This document shows, piece by piece, positions 1-11,690 of a stretch of DNA of 64,000 bases (the first letter of the stretch is position 1; each line of letters begins with the position of its first letter). Made by a program: the position numbers and the translations under genes. The notes beneath the pieces were generated by a model. The model made no database searches and was not told where the DNA came from. It saw only the letters and a program-made list of their open reading frames with translations. The stretch comes from Sipunculus nudus (lineage: Eukaryota; Annelida; Sipuncula; Golfingiida; Sipunculidae), in NCBI GenBank assembly GCA_026874595.1, contig CM049316.1, positions 55,873,676 through 55,937,675 on the forward strand, written 5' to 3'.

Positions 1-689
1 AAGAAGGAGCGAAGGCAAATTATGCATGATCCTATGGTGGACGAATATAACATTTACCAGCAGATTACCGTTGCTGAACTGGATTGTGGATGTTATCATT
101 GGGAGTTCGGTGCTGTTTGTAATGACGTCCGAAAATGACATTTTAGTGAAAGGATGATGTCGTGTTTTTAAACCTGCTTAATGTGTGCGTTTAAGGTAGG
201 GATGTTTTAAAATATTTTTTATAAGAGATCAATTAATAATGAATAGTAATAACAATTGAATAACCGATCACAATGTATAAAATAAAGCTTTTTGAAAAGG
301 TGTTCTAGATAAAGGCAAGCATAATAGACAAAGGACAAACAAGGTCTGCTAAACATGCGTTTGCCAAATGAGAATCTTTCAACGACCAAGATAATATCGT
401 GATTATATTTATAACAGCTAACCAACTACAAACATACTTTGCTTACCATACTGTTATTATCCTCACTATTTTAATAGACATTGCACACTTTATTTCTGCT
501 CTTCCTTAGTACCTTTATTTTATTATCATTATTTTATAAATATTGTATTCGAATATGCAAATTCAACGACTCTGCTGAAAATACAATTGTAATTATAAAT
601 TGTTTTCATAATTTTTTTTTCTTTTTCGTTGTTAAATCTATTTTTAGATTCAAACCTAATCTTCATCTTACATATCAATGGATAGAAAG

Positions 690-730
<41 letters not shown>

Positions 731-764
731 CATGATTACATAACCTCATAGATTAATGCCTTAC
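1..764. other. 3' flank of lectin pseudogene A, paralogous to 33,780-34,611
   Basis: No convincing gene is seen here. The stretch matches the DNA downstream of pseudogene C almost from end to end: both share the block ending in gttcggtgc(t/c)gtttgtaat, then an A/T-rich part with runs of aataatgataata type, then the lectin exon 5. The match shows that this is the downstream flank of a duplicated lectin unit, not a separate gene. A (TA)n microsatellite occupies about 693-727. No membrane-anchor or tail exon like those of gene D could be found, so the unit seems to have lost its 3' end. Confidence 0.6.
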
Positions 765-2620
765 CGTGGACACTGATGAAGGGATCAGACTCAAAACATT
801 CCACAGGTTTCCAGCGTCTGTCACTCACGTCCATCAAGGCGCAGGGCTTGTTGTTCTCATGACGGCTTCCGTCTCGCTAGTTTTAGTCGATATTTAATAC
901 CAAACAAATGCCCATATGTATCTTTTTATTAATTAATGCATTGGAAATTTTAACGTTTATTTGTAGCTTAAATAACTCATTCACATACCATTAAATACAA
1001 TTTTTATATGTAGAGGACATGATGATTGAAATGATAAAGATGATGATGATATCGGATGTCGTCGTTTGTCCTGCTTCGTACCAGGCCTCCCTGTACCAAA
1101 ACAACCCAGGAACAGTTGCGATGTTCAGCGGGAATATATATTACCAAGATTTCCTCCAAGTTTTCGACAAATTAATCAGCTTGAAACCACGATACTTCCT
1201 CAGTACAGTCTTCCTCAGTAGATAAATCAAGGCAAAAACGTAGCACTAGGCACCGTTCGCAGTCTTTCCCTTTTATTTGTGTCAAATTAGGAATGACATT
1301 AGTATAGCTGATAATATAACCCTGTTTACTCAATAAAGAAGGATTATTATACCTACATATAAAAAATTCTATAAGTATTATAAAATAATTCGATGTAGAA
1401 TATTGATGTAATACTGGGTCGTGTACAGTATATGATCAAATATGTGAAGCGATCCAAATCCCTTACGTTTAAGGTGACAAATGTATCCAATAAGTTTCGT
1501 GGGACAGTCCTTTTGGTATAAACTACCGTTCTGTCCTGAAGCTACACACAGGCCACCTGTTTTGGACCCGATAAGATCTTTCACAACTGGAAATGGTGAA
1601 TATATTCCTATGAAGATGTCATAATTAAAATTTCTTGACAGATTCTAAATGTATTGCTATACAATAACTATGACTATTTTAACTATGTAAAGAAAGGCTA
1701 TTGAATATTAGGCTTTGGCATTATATTTTAGGACCCTATAAAAAATTAATGAATATTAATATTTTATAATATTTCATTTATTTCAACCAAATATATTCAA
1801 AACCGGGTTTAACAGAATAAAAAAAACATACATAGAATACCTAGTTGTCATGAGACGAATGTAACTCATTACGAAAAAAAATTAGGCAGCATTTACATTA
1901 ACAACAACACTGTTAGTAAAATTACCATACGATTTTCCATTTATATAGACCAATTTTGTAAATGTCTTCTATTCAACGTTTAACCACGTAGAGTTTATGC
2001 CTCTCTCTGTTAAAGCCTTTTCTACCTCCAGTTGTTCTCCAGGGCCCATTGGTATCGGCAATTTCTGCTGTTGTTGCTTACACATGTGCATTGCTGCCTT
2101 TACGGTGTCTGTGGTAGGTAAACGAGTCTTGGTCACCGGGTTGATTAGATTCAAATCATTAGAATTGTCAGGCAATTTAGCCTTGAAATAAAGAAAGCCA
2201 ATCATAAAGTCACGCTTATAATACTCATAACCGATGTACTTAATTAGACAATAATATATTTTTGTTGCCAAAAGGCTATTTTTCTGTTTCGTTAATTTCA
2301 TAATTTTGACGAAAATGAGGAACATATACTTAATGATTAATTAATGAGAAAAAATGTATAATCAATGATTACATTTAATATGTTTGTGCCATTTTGCCAA
2401 CTTATTGTTAATTATTGATCATACGAAGACACATTTTGAGTACATATAGGGACAATTATTACTTGATCTCTATAAAAAGTACTCATATATAATAATTTTG
2501 ATGATACTTGCACACGTTTGCTGTCTTAGGACGCATACCAGACGACGCCACTTGGTTCTGTGAAATAAATAAAATCAGAAAGATCACCAGGCCAGCTGGA
2601 ACCCTGACAGTGCCCATCAT
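765..2620 (-). pseudogene. CTLD membrane-lectin pseudogene A (exons 1-5)
   Basis: Five exons match gene D in order: signal peptide 2512-2620, CTLD1 halves 1926-2181 and 1467-1586, CTLD2 halves 1053-1271 and 765-905. Exon 1 is open (starts MMGTVRVPAGLVIF) and has a GC donor (GTGT|GCAAGT) where gene D has GT. Exon 2 has one extra base at its start and a TGG-to-TAG stop after STWLNVE. Exon 3 is open (about 39 codons, ending DGY-like GYICHLK). Exon 4 has a stop and one-base deletion at the ADQTC site, a deletion of about 17 bases further on, and an AT in place of the GT donor. Exon 5 has stops replacing the two tryptophans of WTNW, and its last cysteine is serine. Transmembrane and tail exons are missing. 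It is a dead copy of a two-domain membrane lectin; the GC donor alone would not have been fatal. Confidence 0.82.
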
Positions 2621-2794
2621 CCCGACTGCGTTCTGGGTAATCTCCGTCACATGATGCTTTATCTTTATCTGTTTTGACAAGAGACCTGGTGTCAAAATAT
2701 AAAAAAAGAATGTAATGAAAAAATAAGTACATTTATTTAAGATGAGATCCACGCTGATTTAGTTTATAGTAAATCTGACATATGAAAAGAATTT

Positions 2795-3001
2795 TTATTA
2801 AACCAATCCAGTAATGGGAGTTCATAATCTTATTAATGTTGATATATTTTACCATGTCTAAATCCATGAGTAGATTGCCGTCAATTTTTCGACAAGTTTG
2901 ACCAGAGTGGAACCACGAGACTTCTTCCCATGAGAAGAGCACAGAGCCCTCCCTAGCAGAAAACACACGGCATAATCTTGGACACTTATAACAATCTTTC
3001 T
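2795..3001 (-). pseudogene. Orphan CTLD2 first-half exon
   Basis: After a good acceptor (ttaaaacag) and in the usual phase 1, the minus strand reads like exon 4 of gene D: a KDC..CP..CRV start, then EEVSWFHSGQTCRK, a short loop and SHYWIGL. The similarity stops abruptly after GLIK, before the GAWY part and without a donor, and passes into sequence resembling the upstream flank of other copies. No partner exons lie next to it. It is best read as a fragment left by recombination upstream of pseudogene A. It has no internal stop, but no complete gene can be built from it. Confidence 0.65.
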
Positions 3002-5411
3002 CTGTTTTAAGAAAGAAAGGCAATATTTGAATATCTTATAAAAGGGAAAAGATTAATTTAACGTTCTGACTACAGCAGTAAAATTTCTTTTAAAATGAAC
3101 CAGATTTAATTACTCCTTAAACATCTACTGTTATTATTACTGTTAATCGTTGATGACTGAGCTTTCATCAAGTGACTTAAGTGAATACAAGTGGCCGATG
3201 ACACATTCAAACCATCTTTCGACACATGTGTTACGATGTTCCACATGACTTAAGCAATATTTGGAATAAGAACTGTACCCATAGAGCCAATTTAAATCTA
3301 AATTAATCGATAGTTTTTTTTTTTAAATTATCACTGCATGCACATCTAAGTTGTGATCCCATGCCATAGACCATGTCATAGGTGGCTCTCAAAAGAATCA
3401 GGCCCGCTCGATATCTGTCTTAATGAATTTTGTACTTGTTTTGATGTCATCTTAGCAGGGAACATACAAAAAGCCGATAATAATAACAACAAATACGAAA
3501 ACACTCTTAAAACATAACATTGTGCAGGAAATGATTGGAAGAACTAATAAATTTTGTTATCTAGCATCAATACAAACAAACTTGCATGTCAAGATTCTAA
3601 TATTCATGAAATAATTCTTCGGATATATTGCCGATACTTACGCACACATACATATAAATATTGCTCCTGCATAATTTCCTTCGTAGGGAAAAAATATATA
3701 TCCTGTGTCCTCACGGATCCTGCAAGTCGAGACATTAAACGACTGAACATGTATATATTTAAGTCATTCACGTTGTCATTGATCTAGTGATTCGAATTAA
3801 AAAAGATATATTCCCTATTTTCCATATGGATAAGAACGATTTTCCGTACGTAATACTACAGCCAAAACAAACATAATTTAAGTGAAATTTGAAAAAAACC
3901 CTTACACAGTAAATACACACAACAACTATGTATTCATCTGTTTAATCTTGGTACAGTTAGTATGTTCACTTTGCTAATTACATTGCACAATCGACTCGCA
4001 TGTAATTTTACACCAACAATGCTTTCATGGATTGCATTTATAAAAGCAAGGTCCAGATATATTATGTTAACTATCTTATAACCATGCCTGGACCATGGAT
4101 GTCAATCTTAATTAGCAATATAATAAAGAAATCAGTATAAAGGTTTTACAGATAATGTAAAATAATCCAATCATTTCTAAATGGCAATGAATGGGCAAAC
4201 CTAATGATAAATATAAATACCCCAGATTATCTATAGTGGCCTTGGGATGCGTGATCGTATGAAATAAAAAAAAAATAAAATGTAATCTAAACAGTAAAAA
4301 GCATGTTCATTCAGCCGAATCTTATGGCAAATTGTAAATTGTTGCAACGAGCTTCTGGTGGCCATATTTATCAAAGGTGGTGTTTGCAAGCAAAAGTCGA
4401 ATCAAAACTTACTTAGAACCTTGTCTGAAGGGTTTACCTTAAAATTGATAAAGAGGACTCTTTAGTTTGGCGATATGACTGGGTGACGTAAGGCTCACAG
4501 AGAAAACGAACACATGATTTCCCGAGAGGACTAAAATTATTATTTCATTTTAATCATGACTTTTTTTAATTGCATATAATAATATAATAATATAGGAAAA
4601 GTTGTAATCTTCAGCCCAACTTAACAAAACTTGAATAAGATATGAATAGTGACAATCATAAAATAAGTGATCACAATGCATCAAACAGAAAATCTGAAAA
4701 AGGCATGCTTTAAGTTTGGTTTTCCCAGGGTTTTGTTTCTAGATGCGTGTCCGTATCAAAATTCAAGTAATAATTGACAGTCGGTATAATAGGGATTGGT
4801 GATCAACCAGAAAACGATCAGGACTTGTGACGTCAGCAAGCAGGTATAAGTCGTGATTAATGTTTGGGAGAAGTGCCCAATCGATTCCCCAGTTCGTGTA
4901 GGCGGACGATATCTGCAGTCCAGGGGCAGGCCTGTGTCCATTAGGAATCTAGACAGCTGTGCGATGATAAATATACACGTACATAGTCGGTGGGCCTCGG
5001 TTATTTCACTGTAACGGACTTCAGAGCGAGCATTGCATTTTTGCCGACGGACTGGCAAATCTGGCGATTTAAACATGTCGCGAGGGCAACCAGGAACAGA
5101 CCGAGGACTTCATTTAAACGCATAACTGTGGGGGTACAGGCTATCGCTGTATGAAAGCAGTTTTGGTTACCTAGAGCTGGGTGATTCCAGGAGATAAGCT
5201 GTAAATAACATTGACTGTGAGTAAAGATATAATCGTCTGTGAGCTAATTAGTGAGTGCTGCGTGATTTTTGCCTTTAGAGTTATACCAGAACTCGAAAGA
5301 TGACAGTTCCGATGTTACATGTGCCATGTGATCAGGAGAAGTGTAAACAAGGGACTACTTTATGAACTGTGGTAAATAGACTTCGTGGTTGTTTCTGTGA
5401 TTATCATCAAG
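3002..5411. other. Non-coding stretch; 3.9-4.7 kb is a duplicated lectin-unit flank
   Basis: No supported gene. About 3,940-4,710 is similar to 59,600-60,960, the region downstream of pseudogene F. Shared anchors are a text like aaccatg(c/g).tgg.ccatgg, a block ending gataatgtaaaataat, and agtgatcacaatg followed by aatctgaaaa.ggcatgct. This suggests that a further lectin unit once stood to its right and was replaced by the retroelement and minisatellite block. The open frame near 4,756-5,076 on the minus strand resembles no family known to me and has no supporting features. Confidence 0.5.
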
Positions 5412-6165
5412 CTTTTATGATCGTCAGTGTCTATATGTATAGAGCGCCTCTTCAGAGAAACGTAAGTGTATGTTTCCTTTACCCTATTGATTTGTTTTCT
5501 TAACTTATTTATCTTTTGGAGTGTACGTACGCATGAGTTTAACCCAGTTGGTTCGACAGTTAAAAAAGCCTGGCCGTTCACATCTCTAGTTGTGTGACAT
5601 ATAATGGCAAACTTGCTTTCAGGATTTATATAGTCGTTATATAGTCGTTTAAGAACATCCTGGCAGGAATTTTTTTCCCTGAGTATTTTCATACTGATTA
5701 TAGTTGATATAACTTCTATGAAATGTTAAATGATTTGTAATATTTGAAATTGAGAGTCAGTGCTGAGACCTGCCACATACACACACACAGCTTTTATGAT
5801 CGTCAGTGTATATATGTATGGAGCGCCTCTTCAGAGAAACGTAAGTGTATGTTTCCTTTAACCTATTGATTTGTTTTCTTAACTTATTTATCTTTTGGAG
5901 TGTACGTATGCATGAGTTTAACCCAGTTGGTTCGACAGTTAAAAAAGCCTGGCCTTTCACATCTCTAGTTGTGTGACATATAATGGCAAGCGTGCTTTCA
6001 GGATTTATATAGTCGTTATATAGTCGTTTAAGAACATCCTGACAGGAATTTTTTTCCTGAGTATTTTCATACTGATTATACTTGATATAACTGCTATGAA
6101 ATGTTAAATGATTTGTAATATTTGAAATTGAGAGTCAGTGCTGTGACCTGCCACATACACACACA
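5412..6165. repeat. 379-bp tandem duplication (two copies)
   Basis: The sequence from 5,412 (cttttatgatcgtcagtgt) to 5,790 is repeated from 5,791 to about 6,165 with only scattered changes. Each copy ends in a short (CA)n tract. Minus-strand open frames inside it (5,360-5,692 and 5,757-5,960) are nearly the same because of the duplication and match no known family. The pair lies just upstream of a gypsy-type gag remnant, so it could be part of that element's leader or LTR, but no matching LTR was found. Confidence 0.8.
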
Positions 6166-6560
6166 TCGCAGAGTTAATACTTTGATATAATAAACTACTG
6201 TTTAATGCTTAATAGTAACTCAGTGATATGGCAGCAACTGTTATAATTTTGAAATATCTCCGACTAGAGTTGAAATTTGACAGAGCTGTTTAGTTTAATT
6301 TAATTACCTTGGTTTATTATGATTTGTTAAGCGAGGTCACACGACAGGTAAGTATTTCCTCTTGATTAATGTACTCAGGCTTTAACATCACAAACTTGGT
6401 GTTCATACGTGCGACCGGGGCTCTTATGAATATCGGTTCAACCCTCGTGTGATTATAAGGATATCACCGATTATCTATGTCAGTGATTACTGTTTACGTT
6501 TGCGAATTATTGTGTATGTTTCTCGGTTCACTTGCATAGTTGGTTAGTATATCCATTACC

Positions 6561-7458
6561 ATGGCGTCTTCGAAGTCCAATATCGAATGTTGGCAAGTGA
6601 TAAGGTACAAATACGATGCTCTGCAAGAGTTCGTTAAAAAGCGAGTAGAGGCTTTAGAAGCCAAGCTGCGGGAAGACGCTGAGCGCGACGTGTGGGCTAT
6701 ACACCTAGAGGTAGAATTGGAACGCAAAGCATCAGTGAGCGCACGTGAAGTAGCAGAGCGTGAGCTTGTAGAACGGGAAGCTCAGAAAACTCACGAAATA
6801 GAAATGGTTAAAGTGAAATTGGCATTCACTGTGATTAGGGCGAATCAGTCCCGAAAATGAAATTTCCTCCGTTTGACGAACAACGCTGGAAACTAGACGC
6901 ATTTCTTGGGCGTTTTAAGCGTTTAGCGCTGTGTCTGAACTACGATCGTGAGATAGCTGGGCTTTGTACTTAAGTCCTTTCATTGCATGGTAAGGCGCTT
7001 GATACTTACGCACAGTCAGCAGTTAGTGACGCGATGGATTGCTAAAGCTTACGTTTGCTGTTTTTAAGCGTTACCAGATGAATGAGGAGGGTTATCGTAA
7101 CAAGTTTCGTATTTGTAGGCCAAAGCATGGCGAAACTTCCAGTCAATTCGCGGTACGGCTAAGTGGATACCTTGACCATTGGATCGAGATGGCAGGTATA
7201 GTTTACTTGATGAGGTATGAAGAGCATTTGAACTGTTGCAGCAAGGATCTCTCTATGTTTTTGAAAGAGAATCAGTGTTGCTATATAAACAGCATGGCGG
7301 AGATAGCCAAAAGGTATACGGGTACCCGCGGCTTATACAGTTTTTCAGCGAATTCCCGTAGTAGTGCTCCCCAGGCAGGGCAGCATATAACTCAGTCGGG
7401 AGAGAAACGTTATGTAGATCGCGGATCATCAAGTGAACAGATAGGCGGTTTTCGGTAG
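6561..7458 (+). mobile_element. Ty3/gypsy-type gag remnant
   Basis: An ATG at 6,561 opens about 100 codons rich in Glu, Arg and Ala, predicted to be a coiled coil (repeated VEALEAKLREDAER-like heptads). It ends at a TGA near 6,858. The following sequence carries a gag-like pattern across stops and one frame change: KFPPFDE..W..DAFLGRFKRLALCLNY, then YRNKFR.CRPKHGETSSQFAVRL and CSKDL.MFLKE. These resemble capsid-type gag segments of some metazoan gypsy elements. No protease or reverse transcriptase follows; minisatellite DNA begins at about 7,540. Internal stops (for example near 6,970 and 7,044) mark it as inactive. Assignment to gypsy rests on my memory of the family pattern. Confidence 0.6.
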
Positions 7459-7539
7459 CGGTCTGTAGTTAAACTTATGGGACCTTTCGAATTTTCTCAG
7501 GCAGTTTCTCATAAGTGCCACTGGTGGAGCGGCAGCAGG

Positions 7540-8545
7540 CTTCAGAGGGGCCCCACGAATCGCACGCGCGAATAGCAGCTATTTGCTACCATAAAAAGTG
7601 CCAAGACTGCCGCCAGAGGGAATGGATATCAGAGCGGACTGTCAAAGGGGTCCCAATGAATCGCACGCGCAAACAGCAGCTATTCGCTACCATAAAAAGT
7701 GTCAAGACTGCCGCCAGAGGGAGTTGATATGAGAGCGGCCTGCCAGAGGGCCCCATGAGTCGCACGCGGAAATATCAGTTTTTTTGCTACCATAAAAAGT
7801 GACAAGACTGTCGCCAGGGGGAGTGGATATCAGAGCGGGCTGCCAGAGGGGCATCCCCATGAATCGCACGCGCAAATAGCAGCTATTTGCTACCATATAA
7901 AGTGTAAAGACTGTCGCGAGGGGGAGCAGATATGAGAGCGACCTGCCAGAGGGGCATCCCCATGAATCGCACGCGCAAATAGCAGCTATTTGCTACCATA
8001 TAAAGTGTCAAGACTGTCGCGAGGGGGAGCAGATATGAGAGCGACCTGCCAGAGGAGCCCCATCAGTCGCCTGAGCAAATAGTAGCTATTTGCTACCATA
8101 AAAGTGTCAAGACTGCCGCCAAGGGGAGTGGATATCAGAGCGGGCTGCCAGAGGGGTCCCAAGGAATTTCAAGTGCAAATAGCAGCTATTTGCTATCATA
8201 TAGACTGCCGCCAAGGGGAATGGAGATCTGATTGGCCTACCAGAAGGGACCCAATGAATTGCACGCGCAAATATCAGCTATTTGCTACCATAAAAAGTGC
8301 CAAGACACCCGTCGGGGGGGGGGGGGGGGGGGGGTAGATATCACCGCCGGCTGCGAAAGGTGTCCCCATGAATCGCAAGGGCAAATTGGGGCTTTTTGCT
8401 ACCATAAAAAATGTCAAGACTGCCGCTAGGGGGAGTGATTATCAGAGCGGGCTGCATAGAGGGGCATCCCCATGAATCGCACGCGCAAATAGCATGCATC
8501 TATTTGCTACCATAAAAAGTGTCAAGACTGCCGCCAGTCGGACAT
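7540..8545. repeat. Minisatellite array 1, period about 102 bp, about 10 copies
   Basis: Units share gaatcgcacgcgcaaatagc, then agctatttgctaccataaaa, then gtgtcaagactgccgccag. The anchor ttgctaccata recurs near 7,582, 7,685, 7,786, 7,887, 7,990, 8,090, 8,187, 8,279, 8,397 and 8,502. One unit contains a run of about 20 G at 8,315-8,334. Short open frames across it are repeat artefacts. Confidence 0.9.
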
Positions 8546-10340
8546 GAAATACTCCACCAAGTATTTGTCACTATTAATATATGCTATATCCGGGATACGG
8601 GTTACCCTAACCCTTAGGGCATAATACACCAGTAAGTGTTTACCTCAGTAAGTGTTTGTCACTATATATATATATATATATATATGGTATATCCGGGATA
8701 CGGGTTACCCTAACCGTTCGGGAATGAAATACTCCAGTCAATTGTTGTCACTAGTGATATATGCTATATCCGGGATACGGGTAACCCTAAAAGCCTTCGG
8801 ACATGAAATACTCCAGCAAGTGTTTGTCACTATTAATATATGATATATCCAGGATACGGGTTACCCTAACCTTTCGGGCATGAAACACTTTACCTGTAAG
8901 TGTTTGTCACTATTAATATATGCTATATCCGCAATATGGGTTGCTTAACCCTTCGGGCATGAATTACTCCAGTAGGTGTTTGTCACTATAAATATATGGT
9001 ATATCCTGCATACGGGTTACCCTAAGCCTTCGGACATGAAATACTCCCAGTAAGGGTTTATAACTATTAATATATGCTGTATCCATATCCGGACTAAGTG
9101 TTTGTCACTATTTATTTATGCTATATCCGGGATACGGGTTACCCTAAGCCTTCAGACATGAGATACTCAAGTAAGTGTTTGTCACTATCAACATATGGTG
9201 AATGTGGAATACGGGTTATCCTAACCCTTCGAACATGAATTACTCCAGTAAGTGTTTGTCAATATTAATATGTGTTATATCCATGATACAAGTTACCTTA
9301 ACCCTTCGGGGATAAAACTCTCCAGTAAGTGTTTGCCACTATCAAAATGTGCTTTACCCGTGTTACGGGTTTCCCTAACCCATCGGGCATGAAATATTCA
9401 AGTAAGTGTTTATCACTATTAATATATGGTATATACGGGATACGGGTTACTATAACCCTTCGGACATGAAATACTCCGGTAAGTGTTTGTCACTATTAAT
9501 ATATGCTCTAACCGGGATACGGGTTACCCTTACCCTTCGAGCATGAATGTTTACTCCAGTAAGTGTTGGTCATTATTAATATATGCTTTATCCTGGATGC
9601 GGGTTATCCTAACCCTTTGTGTATGGAAAACTCCAGTAAGTGTTTGTCAATATTATTTGTTATATCCGGGATACGGGTTACTCTAACCCTTCGAGCATGA
9701 AATACTCCAGTAAGTGTTTACTTTAGAAAGTGCTTATTAATATTATTTTTTGTTATATCCGGGATACAGACTAACCTAACCCTTCGAGTAAGAAATACAC
9801 CAGTAAGTGTTTGTCACTATTAAATATATGGTTAGTCCATGATACGGATTCCCCTAACCATTCGGGCGTGAAATACTCCAGTAAGTGTTTGTTACTATTA
9901 ATATATGCTATATCCGGGATAGGGGTTTCCCTGACCCTTTGGGGATGAAACACTCCAGTGGGTGGTTGTCACTAAAAATATATGGTATATCCGGGATACG
10001 GGTAACTCTAACCCTTCGGACATGATATACTCCAGTAAGTGTTTGTCACATACAATGATATGGTATTTCATGGAAGGACCAAGTGTTTGTCAGTATTAAT
10101 ATATGCTAATTCCGGAATACGGGTTTCCCTTAGCCTTCGGACATTAGCTACTCCAGTAAGTCTTTGTCATAATTAATATATGGTTAATGCGGGATACCTG
10201 TAAACCGAACCATTCGGGTTACCCTAACCCTTTCAGCATGAATATTAACTCCAGTAAGTGTTTGGCACTATAAATATATATGGTATATCCTGGATACGGG
10301 TTACCCTAACTCTTCGGACATGAAATACTCCAGTAAGTGA
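8546..10340. repeat. Minisatellite array 2, period about 77 bp, about 23 copies
   Basis: Each unit runs close to: atgaaatactccagtaagtg, tttgtcactattaatatatg, ctatatccgggatacgggtt, accctaacccttcgggc. Copies differ by substitutions and small indels, and some are truncated. Every full unit carries gggttaccctaaccc, which contains the core of the CCCTAA telomere repeat once or slightly more. A short (TA)n run lies near 8,665-8,684. Confidence 0.92.
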
Positions 10341-10560
10341 TGGTTAATATTGTATCCAACAAAACAAAGTTTTGCGGATACTATGTTTTTGACTGGGTTC
10401 CGCCGCAGCCGCCGCGTTTGTTTCATGAGAACTCCTCTGAGACTACTGAACTGATTTTCCCGAAACTTACACCAATTATCGGGTGAACTGGTAACTAACC
10501 AATTGGCGTTGACCTCTGACCTGTCCTCTCTGGCCAGCTTCAATTTGTGCGTCTGTTTCT
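10341..10560. other. Unique spacer between minisatellite arrays
   Basis: A stretch of about 220 bp with a higher GC content than its surroundings, including ttccgccgcagccgccgcg and a block of acctctgacctgtcctctc. The minus-strand open frame through it has no recognisable motif. Nothing functional can be supported. Confidence 0.35.
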
Positions 10561-11690
10561 ACACATAAACCACATATCTCGGGAACCGTTCGACCGATTA
10601 GGAAAAATTAATTGTAAATTTGTAGCTCTTGGAGAGCTTTATAACATACACAAAAATGGTGGCGCCACCTGTAACCATGTTTGCACAGTGTCCATCTGTT
10701 CGTCTGCCTTAGGTTAAAATCACTCATATCTCTGCAGTGGTTTGACTAATTCACCTGAAATTCGGCATGCGTATACATCATGGATAGCTTTCCTGATTTT
10801 ATGACAGGTGGCGCCACCTATTCACGTTCACGCTGCAGACATCCATGCTTATATCTCGGGACTGGTTTGACTATCTTCCTGAAAATTTGCATGTGTATAG
10901 ATCTCACATAGCTGTTTATCATATGCAAAACTGGTGGCACTACCAGCAACCAGTTTTGCACAGCGTCCGTCTGTTTGTCTGCCGTGGGATAAAATCAGTC
11001 ATATCTCGCAGTGGTTTGACATATCTGCCTAAAATTTTGCAGGTTTATGCATCCTGGACAGCTTTATGATTTTATGACAGGTAGCGCCACCTACATTCGA
11101 GTTTTCGCTGCGTACATCCAAGCTCATATCTCGGGAAGCGTTTGACCGATTGGTCCAAAATTATAGATCTCACATAGCTCTTTATCATACACAAAACTGG
11201 AGGGGCCACCTGCAACCATTTTTGCACAGCGTCCGTCTGTTTGTCTGATATCACTCATATCTCAGTAGTGGTTTGACTTATCTGCCTAAAATTTTTCTTG
11301 TTTATTCATCTTGGATAGCTTTCTCAATTTTTTTTGCAGGTTGGGCCACCTTCATTTAGCGTAAACGCTGCAGACATTCAGGCTTATATCTCAGAACTGG
11401 TTTGACATATTCCCTTGAAATTTTGCATGTTATAGATCTCAAATAGGTCTTAATCCTACACAAAATTGGTGGCGCCACCGACCACCATTTTTGCACAAGT
11501 CCTTCTGTTTGTCTGCTGTGGGATAAAATTACTCATATTTATGTAGTGGTTTGATTTAATTTTGATTAAGTTTTGCATATATATTCAACTTGGACAGCTT
11601 TCTGGATTTTGTGGTAGGTGGCGCAACTTACATACACATTTCGGCTGCAGACATAGATGCTAATATGCAACACACCTCAGTCCATTTCCC
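10561..11690. repeat. Minisatellite array 3, period about 265 bp, about 4 copies
   Basis: The anchor ggtggcgccacct followed by ttttgcacagcgtccgtctg recurs near 10,670, 10,930, 11,200 and 11,467. Each unit also holds catatctcgggactggtttg twice in varied form. Two more diverged units lie at about 32,930-33,470, next to pseudogene B, so this is a dispersed repeat family. Confidence 0.85.

Noticed and set aside
4756-5076. 106-residue minus-strand open frame
   Set aside because: No recognisable domain and no splice or promoter context; a match to the lectin tail or any known family was not seen.
5360-5960. Two near-identical minus-strand open frames suggesting a small gene family
   Set aside because: They come from the 379-bp tandem duplication; no start context, motif or further copy supports coding.
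6494-6727. Minus-strand Ser/Arg-rich open frame
   Set aside because: It is the antisense shadow of the gag coiled-coil segment on the plus strand.
7515-8429. Several plus-strand open frames with repeated CYHKK and QDCR text, looking like a zinc-finger protein
   Set aside because: The text follows the 102-bp minisatellite; frames break at repeat boundaries and the C and H residues are not in finger spacing.
8546-10340. CRISPR-like array because of regular repeats
   Set aside because: There are no unique spacers between short repeats; the whole 77-bp unit is repeated, and the genome is eukaryotic.
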